A stretch of 64,000 nt of DNA from Polytrichum commune (Eukaryota; Streptophyta; Polytrichopsida; Polytrichales; Polytrichaceae), in contig OX485803.1 in the NCBI GenBank assembly GCA_950295325.1, forward strand, positions 2,790,001 to 2,854,000, read 5' to 3'. The notes under the pieces are model-generated. The model saw only the letters and a list, made by a program, of their open reading frames with translations. It did no database searches and was not told the origin of the DNA. Both the position numbers and the translations under genes were made by a program. Positions 44,784 to 54,354 of this stretch are shown one piece after another; the stretch's first letter is position 1, and every line of letters begins with the position of its first letter.

Positions 44784-45312
44784 GTTCACATGGGGTCCAA
44801 GTCTCAAGTCCCACTCATGTTAGCAAGTCCCAACTTGCACAATACATTAATGAGCACACCTTTCAATTGGGTGGGCCACAAAGCCTAGGAGTATAATCAC
44901 AACAACTTGCAAATTTTTTACTCCACGTTACATTATCAACATGATGATGTAGGAAGACCTCTACTTTTCTAAATAATGTTATGAAGGCAAAGTCCCAACT
45001 TTTGAGCCTTAGGAAACCATTAAAATATGGCTTATATTCTTTAGAGTCGGATCCAGTTGATTACTTTTTGCAAACTTCTCGGAACTTGTGTTGAGAGTTG
45101 GATTGAGTTTTTTGCTCGACCCAATCCTCAACACAAGTCCCAAGCCTCACCTCCAAAAAGTGTTGCCATGTGAACATCCATGTCATACCTAGGTCTAAGG
45201 ACTTGGGAGGCTGTGTGAAATGGTAACTCCCAACTTCCATGCTGTCAACGGTTGAGAATGCATGGATCGACCTCAAGTGACTTGGGACTTAGGACTTGGA
45301 ACCCATCGTGAA
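44784..45312. mobile_element. Foldback-type element (family F), about 530 bp
   Basis: Outer ends GTTCACATGGGGTCCAAGTC and, from the right, GTTCACGATGGGTTCCAAGTCC are imperfect inverted repeats of about 35 bp. The centre forms a second hairpin: ggaacttgtgttgagagttgg (45080-45102) pairs with ccaatcctcaacacaagtccc (45120-45142). Non-coding. A second copy lies at about 48030-48355. Confidence 0.7.
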
Positions 45313-45324
45313 CTAGTCTTAATT

Positions 45325-45562
45325 ATTCCTATTATTGTGGGCTAAAAATTAGCCTGGACATAATTCATGTGGGCCACATTAATTTGGTAGTTGAGGTGGA
45401 AATAACATGGGTCCAAGACCCAGAGTCTTCCCCAAACTCTTTTTGAAGATTTATGATCAACACATTAAGAATTAGTTATAGGATATAAGTTGCATATAAC
45501 AAATTAATCATCCACATTACTTTTCTATTAGAAAATCACTGTGGCCCACAACAATAGGACTA
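45325..45562. mobile_element. Family E-like MITE, about 235 bp
   Basis: TCCTATTATTGTGGGCTA on the left against TCCTATTGTTGTGGGCCA read from the right end: an 18-bp terminal inverted repeat with two mismatches. It is followed by actatttagtgta, as at 12.65 kb. Target duplication is unclear. Confidence 0.6.
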
Positions 45563-45594
45563 TTTAGTGTAACTTTCAACTACACCCTAATTTT

Positions 45595-45950
45595 TGTAAT
45601 ATCACCCTTTGGAATACCACCCTCCATGATGTTACTTCTTCTCTTATATCCCAAAACATTAAGGAAAGGGATGTGCTCAGTTCAGATCTCCCTCGTTATC
45701 ACATTTCCCTTCCATATATCATGGATCTCGACATTAAAACAATCCACCAAAGAAATCAAACCACATGCTTGCACACATCACGTTGTCATCATTGTAATTA
45801 TTGTCATTATTGCAACGTTGACTTTGTATTATTCTATAATGTCACATGCTACACTAATTCTCTATTATCAGGCATCCACATTAACACTACATAACTCAAT
45901 ATCCCGTGCACTTTGGTTGCCACAGGTGTGATATTAGGGAGGTTAGAGAG
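45595..45950 (+). repeat. Dispersed repeat family G, copy 2
   Basis: See 41690-42035. Both copies end at gtgatat(c/t)agggaggtt. Confidence 0.7.
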
Positions 45951-46358
45951 TACAATATTTTTACAAATTGTAAAAAAGGTGAATTTTCACACTCTTTACT
46001 AAATTACATCGCATCAAATTTGATGCATTTCAATGTCCTTCCACAAAAGTTGGGATCATCTTCAATTCCAAGCCTGCAGGATGGTGGGTGTAGAAATTTC
46101 GAACTACATAACTAACCTCATTTCAGTGCAACTAAATTCGTGATGGCAGCCAAACCGAAAGCCTAAAAATCTCGCACTAATGGATTTTAACTACAAATTG
46201 ATTTTGAAGATACAAATGGAGTATCAGGCTGCTCCTGTGTTTGATGGGTTTTGATCATTTCCCTATAGAACTTCGAACCCTAATTACAACTTTTGGATAC
46301 AGAATTCAAATGAGGATGGATTTATCCCTTTTTCAAATTGCTGACAAGATACAACAAT

Positions 46359-47033
46359 CTAAATCACTGTGTCTGTCTGATCACTGACATGCTTGGATGC
46401 TCCGAACGACACTTGTGATGCGAGCTTCCAAGTTGTTGCAAAACTTGAAGAGGAATTGCTTCGAAGGTTGGGTGTCCTCTGATAATTATTCTGGGACATG
46501 ATTATATCCTCAGTATGCTTTCGAAGGCCACCGAGAGCCAGACAGACGATTAAAGCCCTCCGTTTCATCGGCCGGGGCGTCGTCCTGCCTGTCTCCTTCA
46601 AGTAATTTTGGCCATCGACGAAGTCTGCAAGTACAGCATTGACAGTGTTGACAAAATATTCGTTGCTCACTTCACCCTCGTCGCCATTGGATGCACCCAG
46701 ATCAGGAGAATTTGTTGTTGTAATCTTCTCTTCATCGTGGAACTTTGCATGCGATGTTGTTGCCATGTTCAGCACCATAGGATTAGCGCTGCGGACCAGA
46801 CCGCCATTTGCCCTGATTGTAGGTGTGGCAAATGTTCGGAATGATGATGATGGACGACGGCGATCGACCGAAAGCCTCATCGACTTAATTCTCTTGTAAC
46901 TCAACCGGCTCGAATGTTTCTGTAACTTATCAGTGCTGCCGAGGAATGTCGGAACAAGTTTTGGCAGATTTGGAGGGGTCAACCTACTTGTAAGGGTTTC
47001 TGAGGGGATTAGAGAAACCCCCACCTCCGCCAT
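46359..47033 (-). CDS. Unknown plant protein, 224 aa; paralogue of the gene at 39399-40046
   Basis: I do not recognise the family. I start at 47033 (CCATGGCGGAGG, a strong context); the frame is open for 23 more codons upstream. Residues 1-85 are rich in Ser, Thr, Arg and Pro with few acids, compatible with a chloroplast or mitochondrial targeting peptide. An acidic stretch lies at about 100-125, then a possible helix (EYFVNTVNAVLADFV, 125-139). The block KRRALIVCLALGGLRK (157-172) and the tail LRSNSSSSFATTWKLASQVS (190-209) match SRRRALAMCLALG and LRRTASSSMAF...LVSQVS of the 39.4 kb gene in the same order. The two genes are 6.3 kb apart in opposite orientation, convergent. Divergence is high, so the duplication is old. 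Confidence 0.6.
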   Translation of the reverse strand: MAEVGVSLIPSETLTSRLTPPNLPKLVPTFLGSTDKLQKHSSRLSYKRIKSMRLSVDRRRPSSSFRTFATPTIRANGGLVRSANPMVLNMATTSHAKFHDEEKITTTNSPDLGASNGDEGEVSNEYFVNTVNAVLADFVDGQNYLKETGRTTPRPMKRRALIVCLALGGLRKHTEDIIMSQNNYQRTPNLRSNSSSSFATTWKLASQVSFGASKHVSDQTDTVI

Positions 47034-47094
47034 GGCCAGAAGAGTGCTGATCACCTTCCAAACAAGTATTAACCTGCAAAACTCGTGCGTAGAA

Positions 47095-47870
47095 TCCTGC
47101 AACCGAAAGAAATTCGCTGTTTCTTGATGGTTTTTTGATGTGTTGTTAGAGTCAGCAGGCCGGCGGATCCAGGAATCTGCAATTGAATGTGTGTACCTCG
47201 GACGACGACGAGAACCACCTCACGAGACTAATAGAATATCCCAGAAGATTCCTTCACCAAGTAAACTTTTCCCAACATTGGTTGAAGAACAATCCTAATG
47301 CAACCGAAAGAAATTGCCTGTATCTTGATGGCTTATGTACTGTTAAAGTAGCAGCGCTCCAGATTCACCAATCTCCAACCATAAATATACCTCGGACGAC
47401 ACCAGAAATAACCTCGCAAGGCTAATGAAAATATCGCAAAATTCTTCACGAAGATTTGCTCCAATTGCACCTTTCACAGAATTGAGCCAGTCGAAGAACA
47501 ATCCTCAGGCACCCGAAAGAAGTGATTCCTTGTGATTTCTTCGTGATGTTATTGTACAACAAGCAGCATCCAGATTCGCCAATCCCCAATCCAATCTATA
47601 TATTCGTCGAACAACAACGACAACTTCTTCCAACCATTCAAGAACCACGTCAAATCTTGTCTGCAACGGATTCACAGTCCCTGGTTCTGATGGATTTCAA
47701 TTATGTGCAACAAGAAGCAGTAGCAAGCAGCAGGCAGATTCACCCATCTTCAATTCAATATATAGTTGGGTATTTATCTCGGAGGACAACAACAACAACC
47801 TCGCAAGACTAATTAATAGTAGAAGAAGATCCCAGAGACGCTTCACAAACACTCCAACCAATTCACACTA
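47095..47870 (-). repeat. Three tandem units upstream of the 46359-47033 gene
   Basis: (c/a)ccgaaagaaat starts units at about 47100, 47302 and 47511. Each contains tcttgatgg or tcttcgtgatg, cagattc(a/g)ccaatc, tacctcggacgac (absent or altered in unit 3), cctcgcaag.ctaat and atttcttcac/gcttcacaa. The units are 200-290 bp long. They lie in the 5' flank or leader of the gene. Confidence 0.7.
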
Positions 47871-48029
47871 AGCTTCGCAAGGCAGTACCCGATCATCACT
47901 CCCACAAACGAACCTACCACGCGGGGTTCGGTATGGCGGCTTATGATGTCAATCTCTTTGACCCAATGAAATGGATCTGGGATAAGAGTTGACTTTAAGG
48001 TCCGGGAATCCACAAGGTTTATGGGACTT

Positions 48030-48355
48030 AAGGGCCGCTTCCATGGGCCCCCAGTCCTAAGTCCCACTCAAGTTACCAACTTCCAACACGGAGAGGCAAA
48101 GTCCCAACTTTTGAGCCCCAAGGAACCATTAGAATACGGTTTCTATTCTTTAAAGTCGGATCTACAGTAGTTGATTATTTTTTGCAAAAAAATTCTCGGG
48201 ACTTGTGTTGAGAGTTGGGTTCAATTTTTTGCTCGATCCAATTCTCAACACAAGTCCGAAGCCTCACCTCCGAAAAGTGTTGCCATGTGAGCATCCACGT
48301 CATACTTGGGAGTACGGACTTGGGAGCCTATGTGAAATGGTAAGTCCCAACTTCA
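48030..48355. mobile_element. Foldback-type element (family F), second copy
   Basis: Shares gcaaagtcccaacttttgagcc, the central hairpin ggacttgtgttgagagttgg/ccaattctcaacacaagtcc (48200-48258) and tgttgccatgtgagcatcca with 44784-45312. The right end is truncated before the second outer repeat. Confidence 0.65.
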
Positions 48356-48359
48356 TTGA

Positions 48360-49095
48360 TGAACACTTCCATGACAATCATTCCTCCTTCTTGCAACATG
48401 TACTTAGTCATCCTACAACATGTACTCAGTAATGGCGTAGACTAACATTTGGTGTGATGAAACTGTATTATCCATCCAATGCTCTAGTATGATTTTGAAG
48501 TCAAATTTCCTAGTAAATTTTAGTAGCCACAAATTTGGGTACACATGATCAACCATGGCCCACCTGTAGACAATTCTTGAGCACAGTAAAAAACTGACAA
48601 GCGTTGTGCATGAGAGTTTGAGAATAATACACATAATACTGCAAGTGCACACTTAACGAATGACACACCAAGTGATAAGTAAATGTTAACACATTTTCAT
48701 AAATTAACAAACACTCAACACGTCTACACAATCTAATGTTATGAAACATATGATGTTCACTTCATGTTAAGCAAAGTGGTACGATATCACTTAATGCTAA
48801 CTTATCATTATTAGCTCATATTGTTAAATTGCAAGGCTTAGTGCAGAATGAGGTGAATTTTTTTTATTTCCCAAAAATAAAACCAATAAAGTCAAACGTA
48901 AACTTCACCGTTGTGACATGTGGACACGTGAATGTTATGACAACACTAATAATGGCATAGATGTTAACAATGATAAGTTTAAAGTGTCATTTCCAATTGC
49001 TGTGGGGCCCTTAACATTGTAGATGACCATTACTTGAGTGTGACTAGACATTAAGTTCACAGGTTGAGGGCAGCGCCGAGATTGACGGAGCACAA
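48360..49095. other. Intergenic, no gene seen
   Basis: AT-rich spacer; short frames only, and no element recognised. Confidence 0.4.
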
Positions 49096-49110
49096 AATTG
49101 TTAGAAAGTG

Positions 49111-49341
49111 CAATGATCGGGGAGAACCGGCAGTCAGTTACAGATGAACCGATTGAGTTTGAGAAATAACCAGTTGAAGTTCAAGACTGCAGGAGAATTA
49201 CCGATCACTTTAGAGGAATTTATGGAATATACCTCAAATTAATATAGAAAAACCCGAAGGATGTCAACATGTAACCGGTTGGACTTGCAAACACTACCTA
49301 GGATCTCAACCGATCATGCCCTAAAATCTCCCTGATCACTG
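49111..49341 (+). mobile_element. hAT-type MITE family B, intact copy, 231 bp
   Basis: CAATGATCGGGGAGAACCGG at the left and CTCCCTGATCACTG at the right give a short inverted repeat (CA(A/G)TGATC(G/A)GGGAG). It is flanked by the perfect 8-bp duplication AGAAAGTG (49103-49110 and 49342-49349). The interior repeats accggtt words. It is too short to code for anything. Confidence 0.85.
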
Positions 49342-49578
49342 AGAAAGTGTGAGAGCCTCCTTGACTTGTTGACGTGGTAATCTAGCAGTCAAAGGTGGGT
49401 GAGTCTCATCAGCTGCATGTGCACTTTCTACAATCTTAACGCGTTATATTTGCATCACGAAAAATTCAAATGATTGCCACTTTTTCTGTCAGATCATGTG
49501 GCATTGGACATGGTATTAAAATAGAGTTTAATTTCAGACCTACAGGGTGGTTTGACTCAACTGCAACAATGTGTGGCA

Positions 49579-50179
49579 CAGTGTCGACAGAGTTTTTTTT
49601 GGGCATAGTCAGTCAAAATCCTCGCAATTCCAAGTCCAACCGGTTACGTGTTGACATCTCTCGATTCTTCTCAATGAAATCAGGGTATCTTCTTGAAATT
49701 CCTCTAGAATGATGGCTAAATTTCCTGAAGTCTTGAACTTCAACTGGTCGTTCCTCAGTCTCTGTTGGTTCATCTGTAACTACACTAAATATTGTATTTA
49801 GTGTCATATGGTATTTTATGTCACTGTGGTAATTTTTCTAATGACACTCCTTATGAATAAGTTACAAATATTGTCATCTCAAATTACTTAGTTCATCATT
49901 TTTGGTATATTCTGCATCCTTATGTTTTCGTAATTAGATATTTTCATGAATGATTGAAATTTGGATTAGAAAAATCACTCAGTAAGCGACAATAGTTACA
50001 ACATTGTAAATCTATAGTGCCCAAGGTTTTTTTTTTACAAGGATTGACAAATAGTGGTAGGTTTACATTTGGTGTTGGTGTCACTGCACAGGCGGTTTCC
50101 AATTAATTAGAGCAAGATAAATAGGATTAGTCACACTAACTACAATATTTAGTGTCGCAGCCAGTTCTCCCATTCATTG
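49579..50179 (-). mobile_element. hAT-type MITE family B, reverse copy interrupted by a family A MITE
   Basis: The left end CAGTGTCGACAGAG and the right end ccagttctcccattcattg correspond to the family B ends. The body at 49600-49779 is colinear with the complement of 49111-49341 (tccaaccggttacgtgttgacat, tcttgaacttcaact). It is split by the family A element at 49780-50158. Flanks gtgtggca and acatggca may be a decayed 8-bp duplication. Confidence 0.75.
49780..50158 (+). mobile_element. MITE family A, nested in a family B element
   Basis: Left end CTACACTAAATATTGTATTT, itself palindromic; right end tcacactaactacaatatttagtgtc. Internal landmarks are tcatatggtattttatgtcac, atgaataagttacaaatattg and gacaaatagtggtaggtttacatttggtg. 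Inserted into the family B copy between gttcatctgtaa and cagccagttctccc. Confidence 0.8.
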
Positions 50180-50212
50180 ACATGGCAAATTAGGAGTCTG
50201 GTGGGTTTGGAA

Positions 50213-50438
50213 CAATGATCGGGAAGAACCGGTAGTTAGTTACAAATGTACCGGTTGAGTTTGAGAAATAACCGGTTGAAGTTCAAGACTGCAGGAAAAT
50301 TACCGATCATTTAAGAGGAATTTATAGAATATACCCCAATTTAATAAAGGAAAACCGGGGAATGTCAACTTGTAACCGGTTGGACTTGCAAACCCTAGGA
50401 TCTTAACCGGTTATGCTCAAAAACGTCCCCGATCACTG
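50213..50438 (+). mobile_element. hAT-type MITE family B, intact copy, 226 bp
   Basis: Ends CAATGATCGGG and CCCCGATCACTG. Flanked by the perfect 8-bp duplication GTTTGGAA (50205-50212 and 50439-50446). Highly similar to the copy 1.1 kb upstream. Confidence 0.9.
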
Positions 50439-50469
50439 GTTTGGAACACAAGAAGGCAGCTCCTTGGGC

Positions 50470-51330
50470 ATGTGCCGAGCACCAGATTATGAGCCATTCT
50501 CATTGGTTCCAGTTTTTCCTCAATAATCTGGTGAACAAATAATAAGGCAGTTTTTAGCATGATGCAAGTATCGTTGCATTTATGTTACAAGTGAGGTCAG
50601 TCCTAGAAACTAATGAGGCTCTGATTCTTGGATATTGGCCCCTGATAAATCCATGCTGTCAAGCAACCCAACCTGACTTCTGATTAACATTGAACGAAAA
50701 AACAAATAGGTAACCTTGCACGACAATATTTCGTTCCTGTAAGGAACGTCTCCATCATATTGACAAGAAATCAGTGAAAGGAAATTAAAAGCTCAAATCC
50801 TCCAACTCATCAACTAGATCGTGTCGTTTAAGATGTCAAACCACTGTACACCACATGTGATCAGTGTCATGTTTAATTAATGTGCACATCCAAGCAAATC
50901 CTCCTCTCAATCGATTACAAGTGAGCTGCACTAATATGCAATGTGGCAAAAAGGCCCGGTGGATGGAACATCGATCGTCCAGTTTTTGCCCAACAATTTG
51001 GACATGAAGTCGGTCCTAGAAAATAATGTGGCCCAATTCTTGGATATTGACCGCTATTAATTCCATGTCTTAAAGCAACCCAACATGCCTTCTGATGTCG
51101 GTGCGCAGTGTAATAGATAGCCTGCATGATCAACATTAATTGGGTCTCTGTAACCTCTCCATCATTCTGGCCTGAAATTAGAGGAAGAAAAATGCATCCT
51201 TGAGTCCTACACCCAATCAACAAAATCATCTGGTTTAAGGATATAAAACATAAACTACATCTGAGGATTCTCATGTTTAATGTGGAAATCTCCTTGCTCC
51301 CAATGAATCGCAAGTGAGATGAAATAAGCA
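50470..51330 (-). repeat. Tandem duplication at the 3' end of the OMA1-like gene
   Basis: Shared order in 50570-50935 and 50985-51315: gtcagtcctagaaa.taatg, ttcttggatattg, aagcaacccaac, ctgtaa..aacctctccatcat, tcatgtttaat and ctcctctcaatcgattacaagtgag/ctccttgctcccaatgaatcgcaagtgag. The proximal unit overlaps the last about 25 codons of the OMA1-like frame, so the distal unit holds a degraded copy of the coding tail. Confidence 0.75.
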
Positions 51331-52201
51331 TGGTAAATTTGGATGGCCTGAAGCATGATTGAGAAATTCCGAAGGTGATGGCCTCTTTCCTCACTTGAAG
51401 GGTGCAAGGTGGAGGTCCGAAAATCGCCTGATTCACGAGGCCTCTGCTCATCGTGGCTTTGCAGTAAATCAAAAAACCCAGGTGCCGATCTAGGGTTAAA
51501 CCCCGCGCTCGCCATCAATATTAACCCCATTTGATCTGCCTCAAGCTCGGCTTTGCGCACCCAAGGATGCAGCCATGGGATCATTATGAAATTCTTGAAA
51601 TTATCATCAGTCAAAAATTTGCTCAAAAATAATGACGCTGCCCATCTACCCATCGTTTCTCGCTCCATCCCATGCCGCGCCAATAAATGTGCAACCTCAT
51701 GCGCCAGTATGGCTGCAAGGTCATCCTCGGTACGACAATTTTCAGCAGCCCTGTGTACAATACAATTGACCCTCCTGGAAATGAGTGTACATTAACCACA
51801 TTCGCATCTACAACCACCAGTATCCAATTCAACTTTTGATGGAAATGGTGCATGAATCCCATCTCAGAATTATAATATCCCTGTATCGCTCTTTGAATGA
51901 GCCTCTCTGCAACACTGCGCACCCAAATGCTGTCAGGATGATAGTGTTGCAGGATCATGTAATTTCGCTTGAGCCACACCATGTATTTTTTGAAATCACG
52001 TCGTCCTATGAGGATTTCCTGAGGGACAGAAGCTTGTATGAAATGCTTGCGACAGGTGATTGGAATTGTTTCCGACGTCCTGAAGAATGTGTGGACGAAG
52101 TACAGTAGCCTCAAGATTGTGCGGATTAGCCCCAAAAAATTGATTCCACCCAAATGGCCATAATTAACCTCCTCGGGTTGGTCTGATGCAAGCGTAATAT
52201 T
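51255..52201 (-). pseudogene. OMA1-like: OMA1-like M48 metalloprotease, peptidase-domain exon with a one-base frameshift
   Basis: OMA1 is a zinc metallopeptidase of the mitochondrial inner membrane. The exon starts at 52201 after an acceptor (tttctttattgttag). It encodes a hydrophobic segment (FLGLIRTILRLLYFVHTFF), then ETIPITCRKHFI, PDSIWVRSVAERLI and VVDANVVNVHSFPGGSIVLYTGLL, all in the order expected of OMA1. At 51743-51745 the frame slips: the continuation ENCRTEDDLAAILAHEVAHLLARHG is in the next frame, consistent with loss of one base. Zinc ligands HEVAH (51687-51701) and the third-ligand Glu in KAELEAD (51546-51548) are intact, as is HPSSEER. Upstream exons with the targeting sequence were not found. 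Either a recent pseudogene or a sequencing error. Confidence 0.75.
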
Positions 52202-52329
52202 CTAACAATAAAGAAACCCTGAAACTATTTTTTCATTTCTTTCTTGGTAGATTTTCGTGGTCAGCTCCTTGATCAAAAGAACTCCTGATGATGTACATAA
52301 ACACAGTATAATTGCGATGCTCAAATTCC

Positions 52330-53600
52330 ACCCAGATCGAGCAATTTTCATCTCCTGATGAGATCCCAACCCTCCAAATGCAAGAGACTACAAATCATTG
52401 AAATTGCAAACAGCCTGCAGTAGTGTGGAACTGATCGTCCCAGAATTAGGGTTAAGGGTCTGTGGTCTAATCTGCGAGAGTAGCAGGTTGAGAGACGATC
52501 TCTGATGAAGGAAATTCTCCAAACATATTTTGAATTCATGTAATAACATTAAATATGAACCCCAACAATAAGCTCCCAATTCACATCACAATTGACCCAG
52601 GGCTGCAGGTATGCCACAAACCCATAAAATCCATTAACCCAGGCTCCCAGAATCACTCTCCATAGACAGAAATTAAATCTGGAAAAGCTTTTGGAATGTG
52701 CTCAAATCCTCTGATCCTGCAAACACATGACTGCCTCTGAATGCCTTGATCTGTTTGTATCCATCCCTAAAGAACATGAGCATTAATGTGACTCTTACCT
52801 GAGAGGACCGCAGATTGAGAAATGATCTCTGGTGAAGTTTTCCAAACAGGATGTGATTCCATGGAATTTCATTAGATTTCTTCAACAGCGATCTCCCGAT
52901 TGAACTCACAATCGACCGATGGCTGCAATTATGCCATAAACCCATATACCTACTCAGGCTCCTTCAAGAAATCCTCTTCAGAAACACAATTCTGGGATCC
53001 CCTTTGGAATGTGCTCAAATCCTCGGATCCTGCAAAACACATGACTATCTAAGAACGCCTTGATCTGTTTGTTCCCATCCCTAAACAACACGAGCATTAG
53101 TGTGACTCTAATCTGGGAGGCCCGCAGACTGAGAAATGACCTCAGGTGAAGAATTTTTTCCAAACAGGGCGTGATTCCATGGAACTTCATGCGATTTCAC
53201 ATATATATGTACCCAACAACAATCTCCCAATCGACCGACGGCTGCAAATATGCCATAAACCCTTATACCTACTCAAACTCCTCAAGAAATCCTATCTACA
53301 ATCACAAATCTGCTAGTCCCCTCGGATTAATATGCTCAAATCCTCTGATCCTGGAAACACATGACTGCCTCTGAATGCCTTGATCCTGTTTGCATTCAAC
53401 TGCCCAATCGAGCAAGGCATCACTCACTCCAATCAATCATTTCCTGATGAGTTCTGGATTGTTGTTAAGTGCAGGTTCAGAGATAGTCTCTGATGAAGGA
53501 AATTCTCCAAACATTTTCTTGAATTATTGTACTAATTTCAAGTATAAGTTGCAACAATTTGAATCTCCTATTTTATGAGAGCCTGTGAATCACATCAATG
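52330..53600 (-). repeat. Four tandem units of about 315 bp upstream of the OMA1-like exon
   Basis: Landmark ggaatgtgctcaaatcctc.gatcctgcaa occurs near 52692 and 53007, with a relative near 53322. Other shared words are tgccttgatctgtttg, agcatta.tgtgactct, tctc(t)gatgaag, ttccaaacagg.(t)gtgattccatgga and ggctgcaa.tatgccataaaccc. The unit at 52340-52680 is the most diverged. This is upstream or intronic relative to the gene. Confidence 0.75.
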
Positions 53601-53960
53601 TGATTCCGGAGGACCCACTTTTAGATGGTACGGAAAATTCCAACCTCATCACACCCAAAACAAAACAAACTATGTTTCTTGATCATACATTGACTCGTAC
53701 CCAAGGATTTTTTCCCCATTTTTTCTTTTGTTTTTTAAAAGGTGAGTATGGTGTATTTGTTTCATAACATTACTCAGCACCCACAGTTTGTTCAATGGAC
53801 CCTCAGAATCTGACAATCGGATGCTCAATAAGTTGAGTCTCATGCTCAGCTTTTCGAACAATTGATCGTTATAATTTGAAGGCCCACTGAACAAACAAGG
53901 AATATTATGTTAAGGAGGAGGATGGGAGATATTGTATTTCAAGTGAATCTTGGTATGTAG
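53601..53960. other. Intergenic, no gene seen
   Basis: No recognisable gene or element. Confidence 0.4.
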
Positions 53961-53964
53961 TGTC

Positions 53965-54352
53965 TCAGTTTTTACGCTAAATGAATGTATTTAGTGTCAT
54001 ATGGTATTTTATGTCACTATAATAACTTTCTAATGCCACTTCCTATAAATAAGTCTACAAGTATTGTCATGGATGATTGAAATTTGGATGAAATCCATGC
54101 CACTTACTGAAACAAAGTTTGGTGTATCTTGCATCCTAATATTTCTGTAATAATGTGTCATGGATGATTGAAATTTGGATGAAAAATCACTTAGTAAATG
54201 ATTTTTTTTTGAAACATCATATATCTATAATGTCCAAAAAAATTTCACAAGGAATGACAAATAATGCTAGGTTTACGTTCAATGTTGGTGACACTACATG
54301 GGTGGCTCACAATTAGTATTAAGCAATACAATTGAAATTCGTGACACTAATG
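53965..54352 (+). mobile_element. MITE family A copy with internal duplication
   Basis: acgctaaatgaatgtatttagtgtcatatggtatttt at the left and cgtgacactaatgcc at the right. The segment catggatgattgaaatttggatga occurs twice (about 54069 and 54159). Confidence 0.7.
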
Positions 54353-54354
54353 CC

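Noticed and set aside
41744-45931. Similar short proteins at 41744-42040 and 45626-45931 as a gene pair
   Set aside because: The similarity is that of a non-coding dispersed repeat, extends beyond both frames, and the open frames are only about 100 codons.
51553-52108. Plus-strand frames opposite the OMA1-like exon
   Set aside because: They are antisense shadows of a well-supported M48 peptidase exon.
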